The translations under genes were made by a program, and so were the position numbers. Below, piece by piece: positions 41,102-52,324 of a stretch of 64,000 bases of DNA. Under the pieces are notes generated by a model. The model was given only the letters and a program-made list of their open reading frames with translations. It had not been told where the DNA came from and searched no databases. Source of the DNA: Verrucomicrobiaceae bacterium (GTDB taxonomy: Bacteria > Verrucomicrobiota > Verrucomicrobiia > Verrucomicrobiales > Verrucomicrobiaceae). Where the stretch lies: the NCBI GenBank assembly GCA_016713035.1, contig JADJPW010000003.1, positions 496,001-560,000 on the forward strand, given 5' to 3'. The first letter of the stretch is position 1; every line of letters starts with the position of its first letter.

Positions 41102-44100
41102 TCACTCCACCGGGATGTAGAACCAAGCCTGAGAGACAGGGAGTTCTGGTGTGATAGGGACTTGAGTCGATTCATCCAACCAAGCATCCGAGGTGCGCAG
41201 GAGGCATTGGTAGTCCTGCGTAGCAGGGCGATAGATACGCAGTTTATCCCCAGGGTGGAATGTGGCCGGTGCGTAGCCGATGAAGCGTGCTCTATCCCCA
41301 GCGATACTGTGGTGGGGGACCAGTGGGATCTGACCAATGAGGACGATCTGCGCAGTATGCTCACGAGCCTGGACGAGCATCCCCTGCCCTGGCAGTACAT
41401 TGGCCTGTTCCAGCCAACCCGCCGCCGTCAGGGGAATGCTGCGGAAGCTGTCCGACGATACCTCATGGAAGAGCACACGGTCCTGATCTGCGATGAAGTG
41501 CTGCTCGGGGAGGACACTAGCGAGGCTAACGTGCCTGCGGAGGGCGAATGGAGCTCCTAGGAGGTCTGTGGGGATGGTTTGAGCATCCAAAACCAGATTT
41601 GAGCCCGTGGTGGCTTTTTCGTCGATCTCCAGTCGCAAGCCACTTTTCGGGCCGGAGAGGATTTCGAGGTAATATTCAGCTTCTGTCCTCAAAATGGGCT
41701 GGAGGCCGATTTGGACGCTGGCGCCACTCTGACCGGTAATGAGGCCACGAGCAGCATCAGGCTCGGTGAAGGGCATGGAGAGAGTTTCGAGCCCCATGAT
41801 GGAGCGGCGGAGCCAAGCATGGACTTCAGAGTGCGTGGTGGCCTCTGCCTGGCCATCAAGATCGGCATCAAGTTCTGCACGCAGGCGGATGTAGCCAGCC
41901 TCAGCAGATGGTAGCGAACCATATGAGGCCGTGACGGTGCCGTCTGAATTCTGGGTGATTTGGGGAACGAGAGCGAGCGTGGACCATGTAGAATCATGGT
42001 CTGCACGGTGCTGGAGATAGAGACGTGCATCGACGGGCAAATGAACCTGACGCGTTACAAGGGCGCTGAGGGTGCCATTTTCGTCCGCGTGCAAACGCAG
42101 GCTAGCACGAAGTAGCCCACTGCGAGGATCTGTGCCGAGGACGTATTCAAGCAGGTTCGTGTGTGCATCGTGATCTTCATCAGCGAGCGGATCGAGCGAC
42201 GTAGAAGCAAATGTCGTAACGGCTAGTGGTGGCAAGATGCGTGTCGCGACGATGCTAGAGGGCGGTGGTGGCGGAGTCTGGAAACCGAAGTCGATGGTAA
42301 GATCCATATCGGTTTCAAAATTATTGTCCGTGCCCGCTTGGAAGCCAGTTTCCACAGGCTCCGTGCCATGCAGCAGCTCGATCTGAGTGGAGTTGATACC
42401 AAAGGTAGCTGGATCGTCCTCATCGAGACCGTTTTCGACTTCTACGTCATCATCCTCCAGATCATCAAATGACTGACCGATGGAAGAAATGAGTCCATGC
42501 AACGGCGCTCCAGCAGCGAAATTTGACGGCGGCAGGTGAATGAAGTAATCGCCAGCAATGAAGGCTGTGAGCAGCCATGCACCGGTGGAATCGGAAATCG
42601 CGGTGGAGACTGGCACGGTGTTGGGATCATGCGGATCGTCGCCGATCAAATACAGGCGGAGAGTGACGTTTTGGATGCCGGATTCACCGGCATTGTAGAT
42701 GCCATCGCCATTGGTGTCATGGAAGACGAGGTTGCCCACACCGAGTGGATCAGGGCGGAAGCCAAGGTCGATGGTGAGGTCACCGTTGGCATCGTTTGCA
42801 TTATCGTCGTCTGCGAAGTAGCCGGACTCGGTGTTCCCAGCGGTGGGCATGCTACCGTGAGCCAGCGTGAAGACTGGTGTCATGACACCATCGACGCCGG
42901 GCGCCCCAGTTGTGTAGCCGTCTTGACCGACATCATCATCTCCAGCGGTGCTGGTGGGTAGGTAGTTCGGCGTGGGTTTGGATGGACTGTGTTGAGCGAG
43001 GGCGGCACCAGTGTTGAAGTTCGATGACGGAATTTTGATGATGTAGGATCCCGGAGCGGCTTGGAAATCGTAGCGCCCGTAGCTGTCGGTGACGTCACTA
43101 CCGACCAGCACGCTATTGTTTCCAGAGGTCCATAGCTGCACGGTGACTCCTGTGACTCCGATTTCATCTCCCTGATCGAGAAGAGCGTCGTTATCGAGGT
43201 CTTTGAAAACCATGTTTCCGACCGTGATGGCATTGGCGAAGCCGAAGTCACGCGTGAGATCGACTTGATCGTCGATAGCATCATCGGAGGCACCATCTTC
43301 TCCTTCTTCATCTGTCCCCTGCGGGCAGTATCCTGGTATAAGGCTGAAAACTGCCGAGCTAATGCCGTGAAGCGACGGATGAGTATCGTCGAGGCCGTCT
43401 TCACCGACATTGTCATCACCTATAAGCGTGCCATAAAGGCTGACTTTGCCAATTAGCTGGCCGCCAGAAATAAATTCCTCTTTCGGGATATGAAGGAAGT
43501 AATCCCCAGAGAAAAGATCTGCCATGAAGTATTTCCCAGAGGAGTTTGTGACGACGGTGGCGACAGGATTCGCGGTGGCAGGATTATCGCCTGAGTGGAA
43601 GAGCTTAACTGTGACATTGCCGACTCCTTCGCCGCTTTCAAAGCTGCCACTGCCATCTGAGTCATGGAAAACGATGTTCCCGACGCTAACGGATCGGAAG
43701 AATCCGAAATCGACCGTGAGATTGCCATTGTTGTCGTCTGCATCGTCTTGTCCGGCGAGGAAACCTGTCTCACCCAAGGTATTCACGGGCTCCAAGTCCG
43801 GCGTGAGCTGAATGTCCACGCTGCGAATGCCATTGGAGGCAGGGGCAGCATCGTCGATGCCGTTTTCATCAGCTGCCGGAGAGCCACTGTCATCCGCGCC
43901 TATGTCTAAGCCATGACCAGGTAGGGAGCGCATACCTGCGAGGGGGCCAGCATTCGTCACATCAAAGGCCGCAGGAGGAATGAAGACAAAATATGAGCCC
44001 TGAGGAAGATTGAAGAAGCGGTAGTTCCCACCTGTGGCGGTGCTAGTGGAATCCAGGGGTTGATCCTGAAGCGGATTCGAGCCCGTAGCAAAAAGCTGAA

Positions 44101-47100
44101 CGGTGACACCGTTCACACCTTCTCCACTATCATGCTTGCCATCTCCATCTAGGTCTTCATAGACGACATTCCCTAGCGTCATGAGGTCAGAGGCAGGCGC
44201 GGCGAAACCGAAGTCAATGGTGAGATCGAAGTTATTGTCGTCAGCGCTGTCGATGTCTTTGAACATGCCAGTCTCACCGCTATTGGTGGTTGGCTCAGTG
44301 CTGATAGCTAAATGCACGAGCGCGGAGGAGATGCCGTTGATGTGCGGAGCGGGATCGTCGATGCCATTGTCATGCTCATCCTGATTGTCGTCGATACCAA
44401 CGGTGACGGAGGAGTCTCCAACGAGAGAGAGTTTACCATGTAGCGGCTGCCCATTGGCGAACATGACCGCTGGGATATGAACTCGATAGTCGCCATTGAA
44501 TAGATAAGAGAAGTAATACTTCCCATCGGCATCTGTCAGAGTGGTGTAGAGCGGAAAGTCCACACCTGGTATTTGGGTGTCGGTGTAGAGTTCTACGACC
44601 ACATTCTGCACTCCTTCACCTGGATCGGCATACCCATCGGTATCAGCATCAATGAAGACCATGTTTCCGATGCCGACAGGAGACTGAAAGCCAAAGTCAA
44701 TGGTCAGATCGGCAGAAGCATCGCTATCATCATCATCCTGAAAATAAACACCTGTCTCGCCGCTATTATTGGTAGGTGCGAGGCCAGGATAAAGTGGCAC
44801 GAGGGAAGAGGTCACTCCATCGTTGGCTGGATTTGTCGTATTGATACCATCTTCGCCCACATCGTCATCACCGACGACTCCCTCATAGATCGAGAGCATG
44901 CGATGAAGCGGCTTGGTGGGGAAGAATTGAGACTTCGGAATGTGAACGTAGTAAGTTCCGTGGTGCAGCTTATCAAAGAGGTATCGTCCACCATTGGCCG
45001 TATCGATAGCGTGGATTGGTGTGTCCACACCCGGCGTCTGATCATCGCGGTAGAGCTCTACTCGGATGCCATTGACACCTTCACCGGCATCGGCGTGGCC
45101 ATTAAAGTTGGCATCAATGAAGACGTGATTACCCACGGAGACAGGGTGATAGACACCGAGGTCGATGGTGAGATCCACGTTCGTATCATTTCCATCATCG
45201 CTGGCGCTATCGTCACCCGTTTCCCCCTCCGCCGCAGTGGGCGCAGAACCCACCGCCAAAGTAAAGTCATGCGAGCGAATACCTGTGATATGAGGCGCAG
45301 TTGCAATGAGTGTGTCATCACCCACATCATCGTCTCCAACGACGATGTTATTGAGAGCTTGATAGCCCCGTAAATCGCCGTCGGTTAGATTGAAGTGCCC
45401 AGGGTGAATGCGGACAAAGAAAGTGCCAGCATATAAGTCCTGAAAGAGGTAGCGGCCGACTGCATCGGTAACGGTGGAGGCAAGTGGAGGCACGAGAGCA
45501 GGATTCTCACCAGAGCGGAAGAGCTCCACCACGATGCCTCCGAGTCCTTCGCCTACATCTGCGGTGAAGGGCGAGCCCCCCGTGTCATTGAAAACGAGAT
45601 TTCCTACACTGAGTGGTCCTGGAGCCAAGAATCCCATATCAATCGTGAGATCAACATCCTGATCCCCTGCCCCATTGGCGAATGCATCATCCATCTCGCC
45701 TCCACGACCGAACTCGCCGCTGCCACCCGTGCCATTTCCAATAGGCTCCTCGTTATTACCGAGAAGAAACAATATGCTGTGCGCTGCATGACCGGTGCCA
45801 GCAGGCTGGTAGCCATTGCTATCGTTATCGGACTGATTATCGGCCAACACACGCAGCGGCGTGACACTGCCAGTGCTTCCCAGCACTCCGCTGCCGAAGT
45901 TTGGCTCTGTAACGACGATTTGATAGCGCCCAGAGCGCAGACCGAGGAAGCTATAACGCCCTGCATTATCCGTCACCGTGGTGGAGAGCAAGTATTCGGC
46001 ATCATCATTGCCCAATCGATCCCACCAAAGCTGCACTTCCACTCCAACAAGGCCAGGTTCACTGGTGCCTAACACTCCATCTGCATTCTGATCATGCCAA
46101 AGAATGCCGCCAGCGCCAGTTCCATGCCAGAGCCCGAAATCGAGAGTGAGATCGGTATCGGCATCTCCATCTTCACTGGTGGGCTGCACACCCGGAGCCA
46201 GCGTAAGAACCGGGGAGAAGAGGTTTCTACCGGGAAGGGCCTGCCATCCGTAGTTTTCTCCATCATCACCATCATAGACCTCCTTTGGCACGCCGCCAGA
46301 TACACGCGGGCCAGGCGCAAAAGGAGGAGTGGCCCGGATGAATACTGGCCCAACAGGGAGATTGGCTAAAACATAATTCCCATTGCTGTCTGTGATGGTG
46401 GATTTGATCAGAATGTCCGCATCTGCCCCCGTGCCCCCGCGCTGCATGTCTGCACCAGGATGGAAGGCGCGGACATAGACTCCGCTTATCCCAGGCACAC
46501 CATCATCATCGACCCCATTATCATTCAGGTCATGGAAGACGCGGCTCCCGATGCTAATGCCTTTCACAACGATCGTGACAGGTAGCGTGCCTGCACAGCC
46601 ATCAGCATTGGTTGCCCGCAGTGTAACATTATAGCTACCAGCAGCCGTGGGTGAGCCACTGAGAATTCCCGTGCTACTCAAAGTCACTCCTGGAGGAAAA
46701 GCACCTGGCAGGAGCGTATCCCACGTGAAACTGCTACCGCCCATACCATCACTCGCTGTTAGGGCGAAGGTCTGACTCTGCCCAATGTAGAAAGTAGGGA
46801 ACGCCGGCGCGATGATGGTAATGAGCGGACACACACGCCAATCCACCGTGATATTCCCAGAGCAATCCGGATAGGACGCATCTGCGGCAGTGATGGTGAG
46901 CGGATAGACTCCCATTGCGGCGGCAGCCGTGGTGCTGATACGACGTGTCGATGGATTAAAGCTAAAGCCCGTTGGCAGGCTGCCAGAACTCCACAGAAAA
47001 CTACCTGTGAGACCTGTCGCTTCAAATGAAGTGGTCTGCGTGTAGGCAGTGCCCATGACACTAGTGAGGGCGGAGCCCGCTGAGACTGTGATCGCAGGGC

Positions 47101-50100
47101 AAGTCACATTCACTGGCCCAATAGGTCCTGTGTGACCTAAGCAACCTCCCGCATCAGCGGCTTGTATGTTGAAAGTGTAGCTACCACTTTGCTCTGGGAT
47201 GCCTGTGATTCGTGCAGTTGTCGCTGTAAGAGGCTGAATTTGCAGTCCAGGTGGCAAATCACCACTCATGACACTCCAAGTATAAGGTGCGACACCACCA
47301 CTGACCGTCAGAAGCACATCCGTGACGGCAGTACCGACAGTGGCCGCACTCAGTGCAGGTACAGCACTAATGGTGATCGCCGAACACCCCAGATCAAAGT
47401 CGGGGTAAACACGCCAACCGTGACAACCCGTGCTATCTTGGGCACGCAACAGGAAATCATATTCACCTTCTGCCGCTGGCGGCACTGGTGTGCCTGCAAG
47501 CTGGCCATTGATGGCATCGAAAGTCATGCCAGCAGGAATGACCGCATTGATACGCTGCATGGCACGGAATCGAGTCGCGACTTCACCAGCGGTGAGAGCC
47601 GCATTGAAGTAAGCCACATCATCTAATCGACCATTGAAGAAACTATCAGGCACCCCTCTGCTTCCGATTTGGAATGCAGTAGTCTGTCCGACCAGATTGA
47701 CGTTGTAAGACTTCGCGACATAATTGTAGGCATTGACATAAAGACGCATGTTCGGTTTTGCGAAAGTGCCCACGACATGGTTCCAGCGTCCAGGCACGAG
47801 CACCGACTCTGTATAGCTTGTGGTAGCGTTGGCATCGTTGACAAAGAATCGCACATTCTGCGTGCCCGCAGGCTGGAGGAGACCGTAGCCGTTGCTGCCG
47901 TTGGCTGATTTTCCAGCGATCCAGCGTGAGGAAGACGGAGCAGCCTCATCGGCCAACACCCAGGCCTCGAGAGTGAAGGCGGCAGAGTTATGCGCCGTGC
48001 TATGAGCCACATTGATACCAGCATCTGCGCCATCGAAATCAAATGATTGTCCTGCCATCCCCGGTGCATGCGTGAGAGTCACGGTAGCACTGCCGTGATG
48101 GGTGCCGACACTATCGCTGACACTTCCATCAGCACGCCAGCGACTCACAGTGCTGCCATATTCAGAAGGATAGGCGCCATTGACACCAAGGCCAGCAGCA
48201 TGACGTCGAGCGATCTCCTGCGGAATCAAAGCGCGGCTATACAGCACGGGTTCATCAATACGACCATTGAAGTATGATCCAACCAGCGGCGAGCGCCCGA
48301 TATGAAGTGCCGTGCCGCTATGCGTGATCGACGTGAGATAAGTGCGCGACTGCATCAGAATGCCATTGAGATAGATCCTCAATTGCCCAGCCCCTGGATT
48401 ATAGGTGCCCACCACATGATTCCATGCATTTAGCTGCATGCTGGTCTGCACCCCACTCGCAGCAGTGGAGTAATGATTGACCCAGAAGCGCACACTAGTA
48501 CTCCCATTGAGCTGGTGGAGGCCGTAGCCCTGGGAACCAGCGCTATTGGTTTTGCCTATAATCCAGCGGCGCGAAGATGGAGCGATTTCTGTGGGATAGA
48601 CCCACGCTTCGAGTGTGATCGAGGTAGGATTTAGCGCTGCATGATCCGCCACGTCCACACCATCATCACCATTTAGATAGAGGGCATTTCCGATGACGCC
48701 GGCGCCCCATGTAGGAGTGCCCGTAAGTGCGCCATTTTGCGAAGGCGAACCAGCATGATCAAACGCATTGGCCTCTAGTGCCCACCATGCCACGCTGCCC
48801 GGAAGAGGTGATGGGCGTATTTGCCACGTCTTAACCAAATCGGACCCAATCGCCGTGAATGTGCGAGAATAGCTCTGCCCTAAAACCGCATCTGCTATGG
48901 AGACCGGCTGAATATCAAGCCCGGAACATGGCGCAATAATCAGTGTAAATGTCTTCGAGACGGTGCACCCGCCAGCATCCGTGAGGCGCACGACAACATC
49001 GTAGCTACCTGCTAAAGTAGGGATGCCTGTGAGTTTGTTTGTCGCCGCATCAAAGGCAAGACCAGGAGGTATGCCACTGAGCACCGAGAAAGCGTATGGG
49101 GCCGTGCCACCATTTGCGCTAAAAGGAGCGCCTTGGACATAGGTGAGACTCACCTGACCGCTCGGAATGGTTGCTGGCTCAATCGTAGGACAGGACTGGA
49201 TGAAGACATCCGCACAGCAGCCATCAACGAGACAGCCATCGGCATTGATGGCCTTCCAAGTGTAGCTACCTGGTGCATTGACGATGTAGCTCAAAGAAGT
49301 AGCCCCAGAGATCGGAGCACCATCTTTGAACCACATGGCACTCTGCATGCCGCTAGGCACAGTCAGTGTCCAAGAATCACCTGGCAGCAATGGAGTAGGC
49401 GCAGCACAGGCAGCGATGACGATATTTACCGGCGTGGTGCCAGAACAGCCACCTGCTTCCGTGGCGGAGACTGTGGCATTGTAAGTGCCTGCGGCCGTCG
49501 GCGTGCCGCTGAGTAGTCCGCTTCCATTGATACTGAGGCCTGGGATAGCCGGATTCAGACTCCAAGTAACCGGTGTTCCGCCAGAGACGAGGAATTGCTG
49601 TGAAGGATAGACCTGCCCCACGAAGCCGCTCGGATAGAATGAATTTGGAGGCAGGATCACCGGCGCAGAGCACGATACGGTAACTACATAATCCTCCACC
49701 TCGCCTAGCGACGTGCTATTGGAAATGAAATTCACATCCGCAGCCCCTGCCGTGAGTCGCACACGCATGCGGTGCGTGCCTGTAGCGTTCGCTGGCACGG
49801 TAAACGCTACTGGATAATCATTCGCGCCTGTCGCGGAGATTGCAGTATTCACCGTGATCAACTCTGCGGCAACATCAGGGGAATTGTTGTCATTCCAGTC
49901 GATCCACACTCCCAACCGCGCATCCGCGACGGGTGCGTTGCGGGTGACGCGCACAGGCCAGGAGACCGCAGCCCCCGCAGTGAGAGTTGGGAGTATGAGG
50001 TCCTCATCATCACCCGTGTTATCATCGCTAGTGGCTGTGGAGTTCGACGCAGTGCCCGCTTCCGAATCTGTGCCAGAGGAACCCAAAAAGAGATTAGTAC

Positions 50101-52324
50101 TCATTTCATTCCGCACCGATGGGAAGCCACTGAAATCACCGTAATCGTGTTCTAGTGGTGCAGGATTGACGGTGATTAAGTGGTCTTCGACCTCCCCGGC
50201 AACGTCGCTATTGATGCTAAAAGTCACATCACTAGTTCCCTCCGTAAGCCGCACTCGCATGGCATGCGTTCCGGTTGAACCAACTGGTGGCGTGATTGGC
50301 ACTGTATAGCTCTGGGTGCCAGTGAGTGAGATGGCTGTATTGGCAGTGATGATCTCGTTGGAGTTGTCGATGCCGCCGCTGTCATTCCAGTCGATCCATA
50401 CACCGAGGCGCCCACTAGCCACTGGCGAGTTACGGGTAATGAGGACAGCCCAATTCGTGGCACTACCAGCGGTGAGGGATGGCAGCGTCAAATCTTCATC
50501 ATCGCCCGCAGTGTCATCCGCAGTGGCTGTACTATTTGTCGTGGTGCCATTTTCAGAGTCGGTGAGAGCGTTGCCTAGATATAGATTCGCGCTCGCGGCA
50601 TTACGCACACTCGCAAAAGCAGAAAAATCGCCGAAATCATAGTTAATGGGAGCCGCGACAGAGAATCGGTGATCCTCCACTTCACCGCGCAGTGGGCTGA
50701 GATTTCCACTTATGCTCACAGGAGTCGTTCCTTCGATCAAACGGACACGAATGTAGGCGGAGCCTCCGCTGGCACCAGCAGGTGGGGTGAGCGACACATT
50801 GACTGTCCCATTGTTCGCAGCGACCACCAGACTATCACTAACCAAAGTCGTCGATCCGCCAAACCAGCGCACCCATACGCCGACTCGTGCAGCACTAATC
50901 TGTGTGCTGTCACGATAAGTATTGATCGAGATAGTCGATGGCACGCCTTCCGTGAAAGCGGGGATAGTAATGGTTTCATCATCACCAGTGTTATCATCCT
51001 GATTAGCCAACAAACCGGTTGTTCCACTTTCTGCATCCGTGGGAGTGGAGTTACCGAGGTATAATGCCGTGGATATTGTATTACCTGCACCGGCGAAACC
51101 ACTGTAATCGCCCCAATCAGTGGTGACTCCAGATTGGATCTGGATGGCGTGATCCTCGATTTCACCCACACTGGCTGCAGAGCCAAAATTCTGCACAGTC
51201 GCTGATGTCGTAGCGAGCACACGAACACGCATGTAACGCGTTCCGACACTGCCAGCAGGTGGCGTAATGCTTATCGTTTTTGTTCCATTTGAGGCGATGG
51301 TGCTGTTGGTGATGATCTCTCCTGGGTCGGTAAAATCGTTGTCCCCATTCCAGTCAATCCAGACACCGAGTTTCGCGTTGTTATTACCCGTGGAATTGTG
51401 GACGGGAACTTGCAGCGAGTACGACTGCTGTTCGGTGAGACTCGCAGGAAGCGGAAGGTCTTCGTCGTCTCCATCAGCATCCGTGTCATCTGCGCTAGCT
51501 GTCGTATTGAGCTGCGCAGTGGCATCTCCATCTGCTGCAATATTTCCGATGTAGAGGGTGGTTCCGGCCCATGAATCCACGGCAGGAAAACCCTGCTTAT
51601 CGCCGCGATCACGCCCCCCGGCTGGATCAACGATAATTGTAAAGGTCTCATCGTCAGTGCAGTATCCTGTGACATCATGTGCTCGGACAACAAGGGTATA
51701 AGTACCTGCCGTGGTGGGAGTGCCCCCGACCTGTAGATCACCATTGCCATCGTAACCATAGCCAAATGAGGTGCCATCGCTGTAGGGCAAGGTGCCAGAA
51801 ATGCGCTGGATCCATACACCACCAAATCCGCCAGATGCCGTTATCGGATGCCAGCCGTAAAATTGATTCACAGTCCCTGTGCTAGAGCCTGAGAAGGTGT
51901 AAGTGAAGGCAGGACAAGTGGGAGCCGTTAGAATAACATCATTCGTCTCCAGTGGACCAACCCCATTGTTCAAGCATGATTCGCGAATGGCACAACGCCT
52001 GTATTTTGCACCAACAACAACAGGAGATGGAGTGAGTGTTGGGCCAGATCCATCTACACCCACCCAATTGCTATAATTCGTGTCATACCGAAGCCAAATG
52101 TATATAAGGGCACTGCTGTCGCCCCCAGAAGCCGGAGCGATGCTCTCAATAGTAGCCGTGGTACTATTCCACCAGATTTGACCTGCGTTGGTGACGTTAT
52201 TCACCGCTGCGGCTTGAGTCAGGAATCCTATCGAGCAGCAAAACCACAATAGCCAAATCCACACGCGGCTACCAATGGCAACGGAACGTGAGGCTGAGAA
52301 TTGGATCTGGGCGGAATTCGTCAT
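41102..52324 (-). CDS. Giant secreted SdrD-B/GEVED/LamG/Ig-like surface protein (3740 aa)
   Basis: Signal peptide about residues 15-41. An N-terminal domain homologous to that of the 1948-aa protein (NVTNAGQIWW, then PASGGDSS and YRRCAIRESC). Four GEVED domains (about 235-885; each has VWIDWN or a variant and ends GEVEDH/Y). Putative-Ig domains (about 886-1150). Two tandem LamG domains (about 1172-1378 and 1385-1585). More putative-Ig domains (to about 1920). Nine SdrD-B-like repeats (1921 to about 3345), each beginning with a VGN-x-VF-x-D type motif and carrying acidic DLTIDFGF ends. Then a C-terminal part with a LEYVLGTDP calcium-type motif. No LPXTG, PEP-CTERM or T9SS motif is obvious at the end. 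It is last in an operon, coupled by ATGA to the gene above. Adhesion or surface architecture is inferred. Confidence 0.88.
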   Translation of the reverse strand: MTNSAQIQFSASRSVAIGSRVWIWLLWFCCSIGFLTQAAAVNNVTNAGQIWWNSTTATIESIAPASGGDSSALIYIWLRYDTNYSNWVGVDGSGPTLTPSPVVVGAKYRRCAIRESCLNNGVGPLETNDVILTAPTCPAFTYTFSGSSTGTVNQFYGWHPITASGGFGGVWIQRISGTLPYSDGTSFGYGYDGNGDLQVGGTPTTAGTYTLVVRAHDVTGYCTDDETFTIIVDPAGGRDRGDKQGFPAVDSWAGTTLYIGNIAADGDATAQLNTTASADDTDADGDDEDLPLPASLTEQQSYSLQVPVHNSTGNNNAKLGVWIDWNGDNDFTDPGEIITNSTIASNGTKTISITPPAGSVGTRYMRVRVLATTSATVQNFGSAASVGEIEDHAIQIQSGVTTDWGDYSGFAGAGNTISTALYLGNSTPTDAESGTTGLLANQDDNTGDDETITIPAFTEGVPSTISINTYRDSTQISAARVGVWVRWFGGSTTLVSDSLVVAANNGTVNVSLTPPAGASGGSAYIRVRLIEGTTPVSISGNLSPLRGEVEDHRFSVAAPINYDFGDFSAFASVRNAASANLYLGNALTDSENGTTTNSTATADDTAGDDEDLTLPSLTAGSATNWAVLITRNSPVASGRLGVWIDWNDSGGIDNSNEIITANTAISLTGTQSYTVPITPPVGSTGTHAMRVRLTEGTSDVTFSINSDVAGEVEDHLITVNPAPLEHDYGDFSGFPSVRNEMSTNLFLGSSGTDSEAGTASNSTATSDDNTGDDEDLILPTLTAGAAVSWPVRVTRNAPVADARLGVWIDWNDNNSPDVAAELITVNTAISATGANDYPVAFTVPANATGTHRMRVRLTAGAADVNFISNSTSLGEVEDYVVTVSCSAPVILPPNSFYPSGFVGQVYPSQQFLVSGGTPVTWSLNPAIPGLSINGSGLLSGTPTAAGTYNATVSATEAGGCSGTTPVNIVIAACAAPTPLLPGDSWTLTVPSGMQSAMWFKDGAPISGATSLSYIVNAPGSYTWKAINADGCLVDGCCADVFIQSCPTIEPATIPSGQVSLTYVQGAPFSANGGTAPYAFSVLSGIPPGLAFDAATNKLTGIPTLAGSYDVVVRLTDAGGCTVSKTFTLIIAPCSGLDIQPVSIADAVLGQSYSRTFTAIGSDLVKTWQIRPSPLPGSVAWWALEANAFDHAGSPSQNGALTGTPTWGAGVIGNALYLNGDDGVDVADHAALNPTSITLEAWVYPTEIAPSSRRWIIGKTNSAGSQGYGLHQLNGSTSVRFWVNHYSTAASGVQTSMQLNAWNHVVGTYNPGAGQLRIYLNGILMQSRTYLTSITHSGTALHIGRSPLVGSYFNGRIDEPVLYSRALIPQEIARRHAAGLGVNGAYPSEYGSTVSRWRADGSVSDSVGTHHGSATVTLTHAPGMAGQSFDFDGADAGINVAHSTAHNSAAFTLEAWVLADEAAPSSSRWIAGKSANGSNGYGLLQPAGTQNVRFFVNDANATTSYTESVLVPGRWNHVVGTFAKPNMRLYVNAYNYVAKSYNVNLVGQTTAFQIGSRGVPDSFFNGRLDDVAYFNAALTAGEVATRFRAMQRINAVIPAGMTFDAINGQLAGTPVPPAAEGEYDFLLRAQDSTGCHGWRVYPDFDLGCSAITISAVPALSAATVGTAVTDVLLTVSGGVAPYTWSVMSGDLPPGLQIQPLTATTARITGIPEQSGSYTFNIQAADAGGCLGHTGPIGPVNVTCPAITVSAGSALTSVMGTAYTQTTSFEATGLTGSFLWSSGSLPTGFSFNPSTRRISTTAAAAMGVYPLTITAADASYPDCSGNITVDWRVCPLITIIAPAFPTFYIGQSQTFALTASDGMGGSSFTWDTLLPGAFPPGVTLSSTGILSGSPTAAGSYNVTLRATNADGCAGTLPVTIVVKGISIGSRVFHDLNDNGVDDDGVPGISGVYVRAFHPGADMQRGGTGADADILIKSTITDSNGNYVLANLPVGPVFIRATPPFAPGPRVSGGVPKEVYDGDDGENYGWQALPGRNLFSPVLTLAPGVQPTSEDGDADTDLTLDFGLWHGTGAGGILWHDQNADGVLGTSEPGLVGVEVQLWWDRLGNDDAEYLLSTTVTDNAGRYSFLGLRSGRYQIVVTEPNFGSGVLGSTGSVTPLRVLADNQSDNDSNGYQPAGTGHAAHSILFLLGNNEEPIGNGTGGSGEFGRGGEMDDAFANGAGDQDVDLTIDMGFLAPGPLSVGNLVFNDTGGSPFTADVGEGLGGIVVELFRSGENPALVPPLASTVTDAVGRYLFQDLYAGTFFVRIHPGHFNLTDGDLRGYQALNNIVVGDDDVGDDTLIATAPHITGIRSHDFTLAVGSAPTAAEGETGDDSASDDGNDTNVDLTIDLGVYHPVSVGNHVFIDANFNGHADAGEGVNGIRVELYRDDQTPGVDTPIHAIDTANGGRYLFDKLHHGTYYVHIPKSQFFPTKPLHRMLSIYEGVVGDDDVGEDGINTTNPANDGVTSSLVPLYPGLAPTNNSGETGVYFQDDDDSDASADLTIDFGFQSPVGIGNMVFIDADTDGYADPGEGVQNVVVELYTDTQIPGVDFPLYTTLTDADGKYYFSYLFNGDYRVHIPAVMFANGQPLHGKLSLVGDSSVTVGIDDNQDEHDNGIDDPAPHINGISSALVHLAISTEPTTNSGETGMFKDIDSADDNNFDLTIDFGFAAPASDLMTLGNVVYEDLDGDGKHDSGEGVNGVTVQLFATGSNPLQDQPLDSTSTATGGNYRFFNLPQGSYFVFIPPAAFDVTNAGPLAGMRSLPGHGLDIGADDSGSPAADENGIDDAAPASNGIRSVDIQLTPDLEPVNTLGETGFLAGQDDADDNNGNLTVDFGFFRSVSVGNIVFHDSDGSGSFESGEGVGNVTVKLFHSGDNPATANPVATVVTNSSGKYFMADLFSGDYFLHIPKEEFISGGQLIGKVSLYGTLIGDDNVGEDGLDDTHPSLHGISSAVFSLIPGYCPQGTDEEGEDGASDDAIDDQVDLTRDFGFANAITVGNMVFKDLDNDALLDQGDEIGVTGVTVQLWTSGNNSVLVGSDVTDSYGRYDFQAAPGSYIIKIPSSNFNTGAALAQHSPSKPTPNYLPTSTAGDDDVGQDGYTTGAPGVDGVMTPVFTLAHGSMPTAGNTESGYFADDDNANDANGDLTIDLGFRPDPLGVGNLVFHDTNGDGIYNAGESGIQNVTLRLYLIGDDPHDPNTVPVSTAISDSTGAWLLTAFIAGDYFIHLPPSNFAAGAPLHGLISSIGQSFDDLEDDDVEVENGLDEDDPATFGINSTQIELLHGTEPVETGFQAGTDNNFETDMDLTIDFGFQTPPPPPSSIVATRILPPLAVTTFASTSLDPLADEDHDAHTNLLEYVLGTDPRSGLLRASLRLHADENGTLSALVTRQVHLPVDARLYLQHRADHDSTWSTLALVPQITQNSDGTVTASYGSLPSAEAGYIRLRAELDADLDGQAEATTHSEVHAWLRRSIMGLETLSMPFTEPDAARGLITGQSGASVQIGLQPILRTEAEYYLEILSGPKSGLRLEIDEKATTGSNLVLDAQTIPTDLLGAPFALRRHVSLASVLPEQHFIADQDRVLFHEVSSDSFRSIPLTAAGWLEQANVLPGQGMLVQAREHTAQIVLIGQIPLVPHHSIAGDRARFIGYAPATFHPGDKLRIYRPATQDYQCLLRTSDAWLDESTQVPITPELPVSQAWFYIPVE
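42723..45615. repeat. Seven tandem SdrD-B-encoding repeats, about 460-500 bp period
   Basis: The start motif G-N-x-V-F/Y recurs at about 45605, 45130, 44670, 44172, 43680, 43218 and 42735 on the minus strand, that is every 460-498 bp (153-166 residues). Each copy ends with an acidic stretch and D-L-T-x-D-F/L-G. The copies differ in many bases, so they are old duplications, but similar enough to recombine or to trouble assembly. Confidence 0.85.

Noticed and set aside
41098..41104. Terminator between the convergent permease and giant genes
   Set aside because: The stops are 4 bp apart and no hairpin with a T-tract was found on either side.
44573..45373. 266-codon plus-strand frame inside the giant gene region
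   Set aside because: Antisense to the SdrD-B repeats; composition mirrors them (Ile/Ile-Asp runs) and no start or family signal exists.
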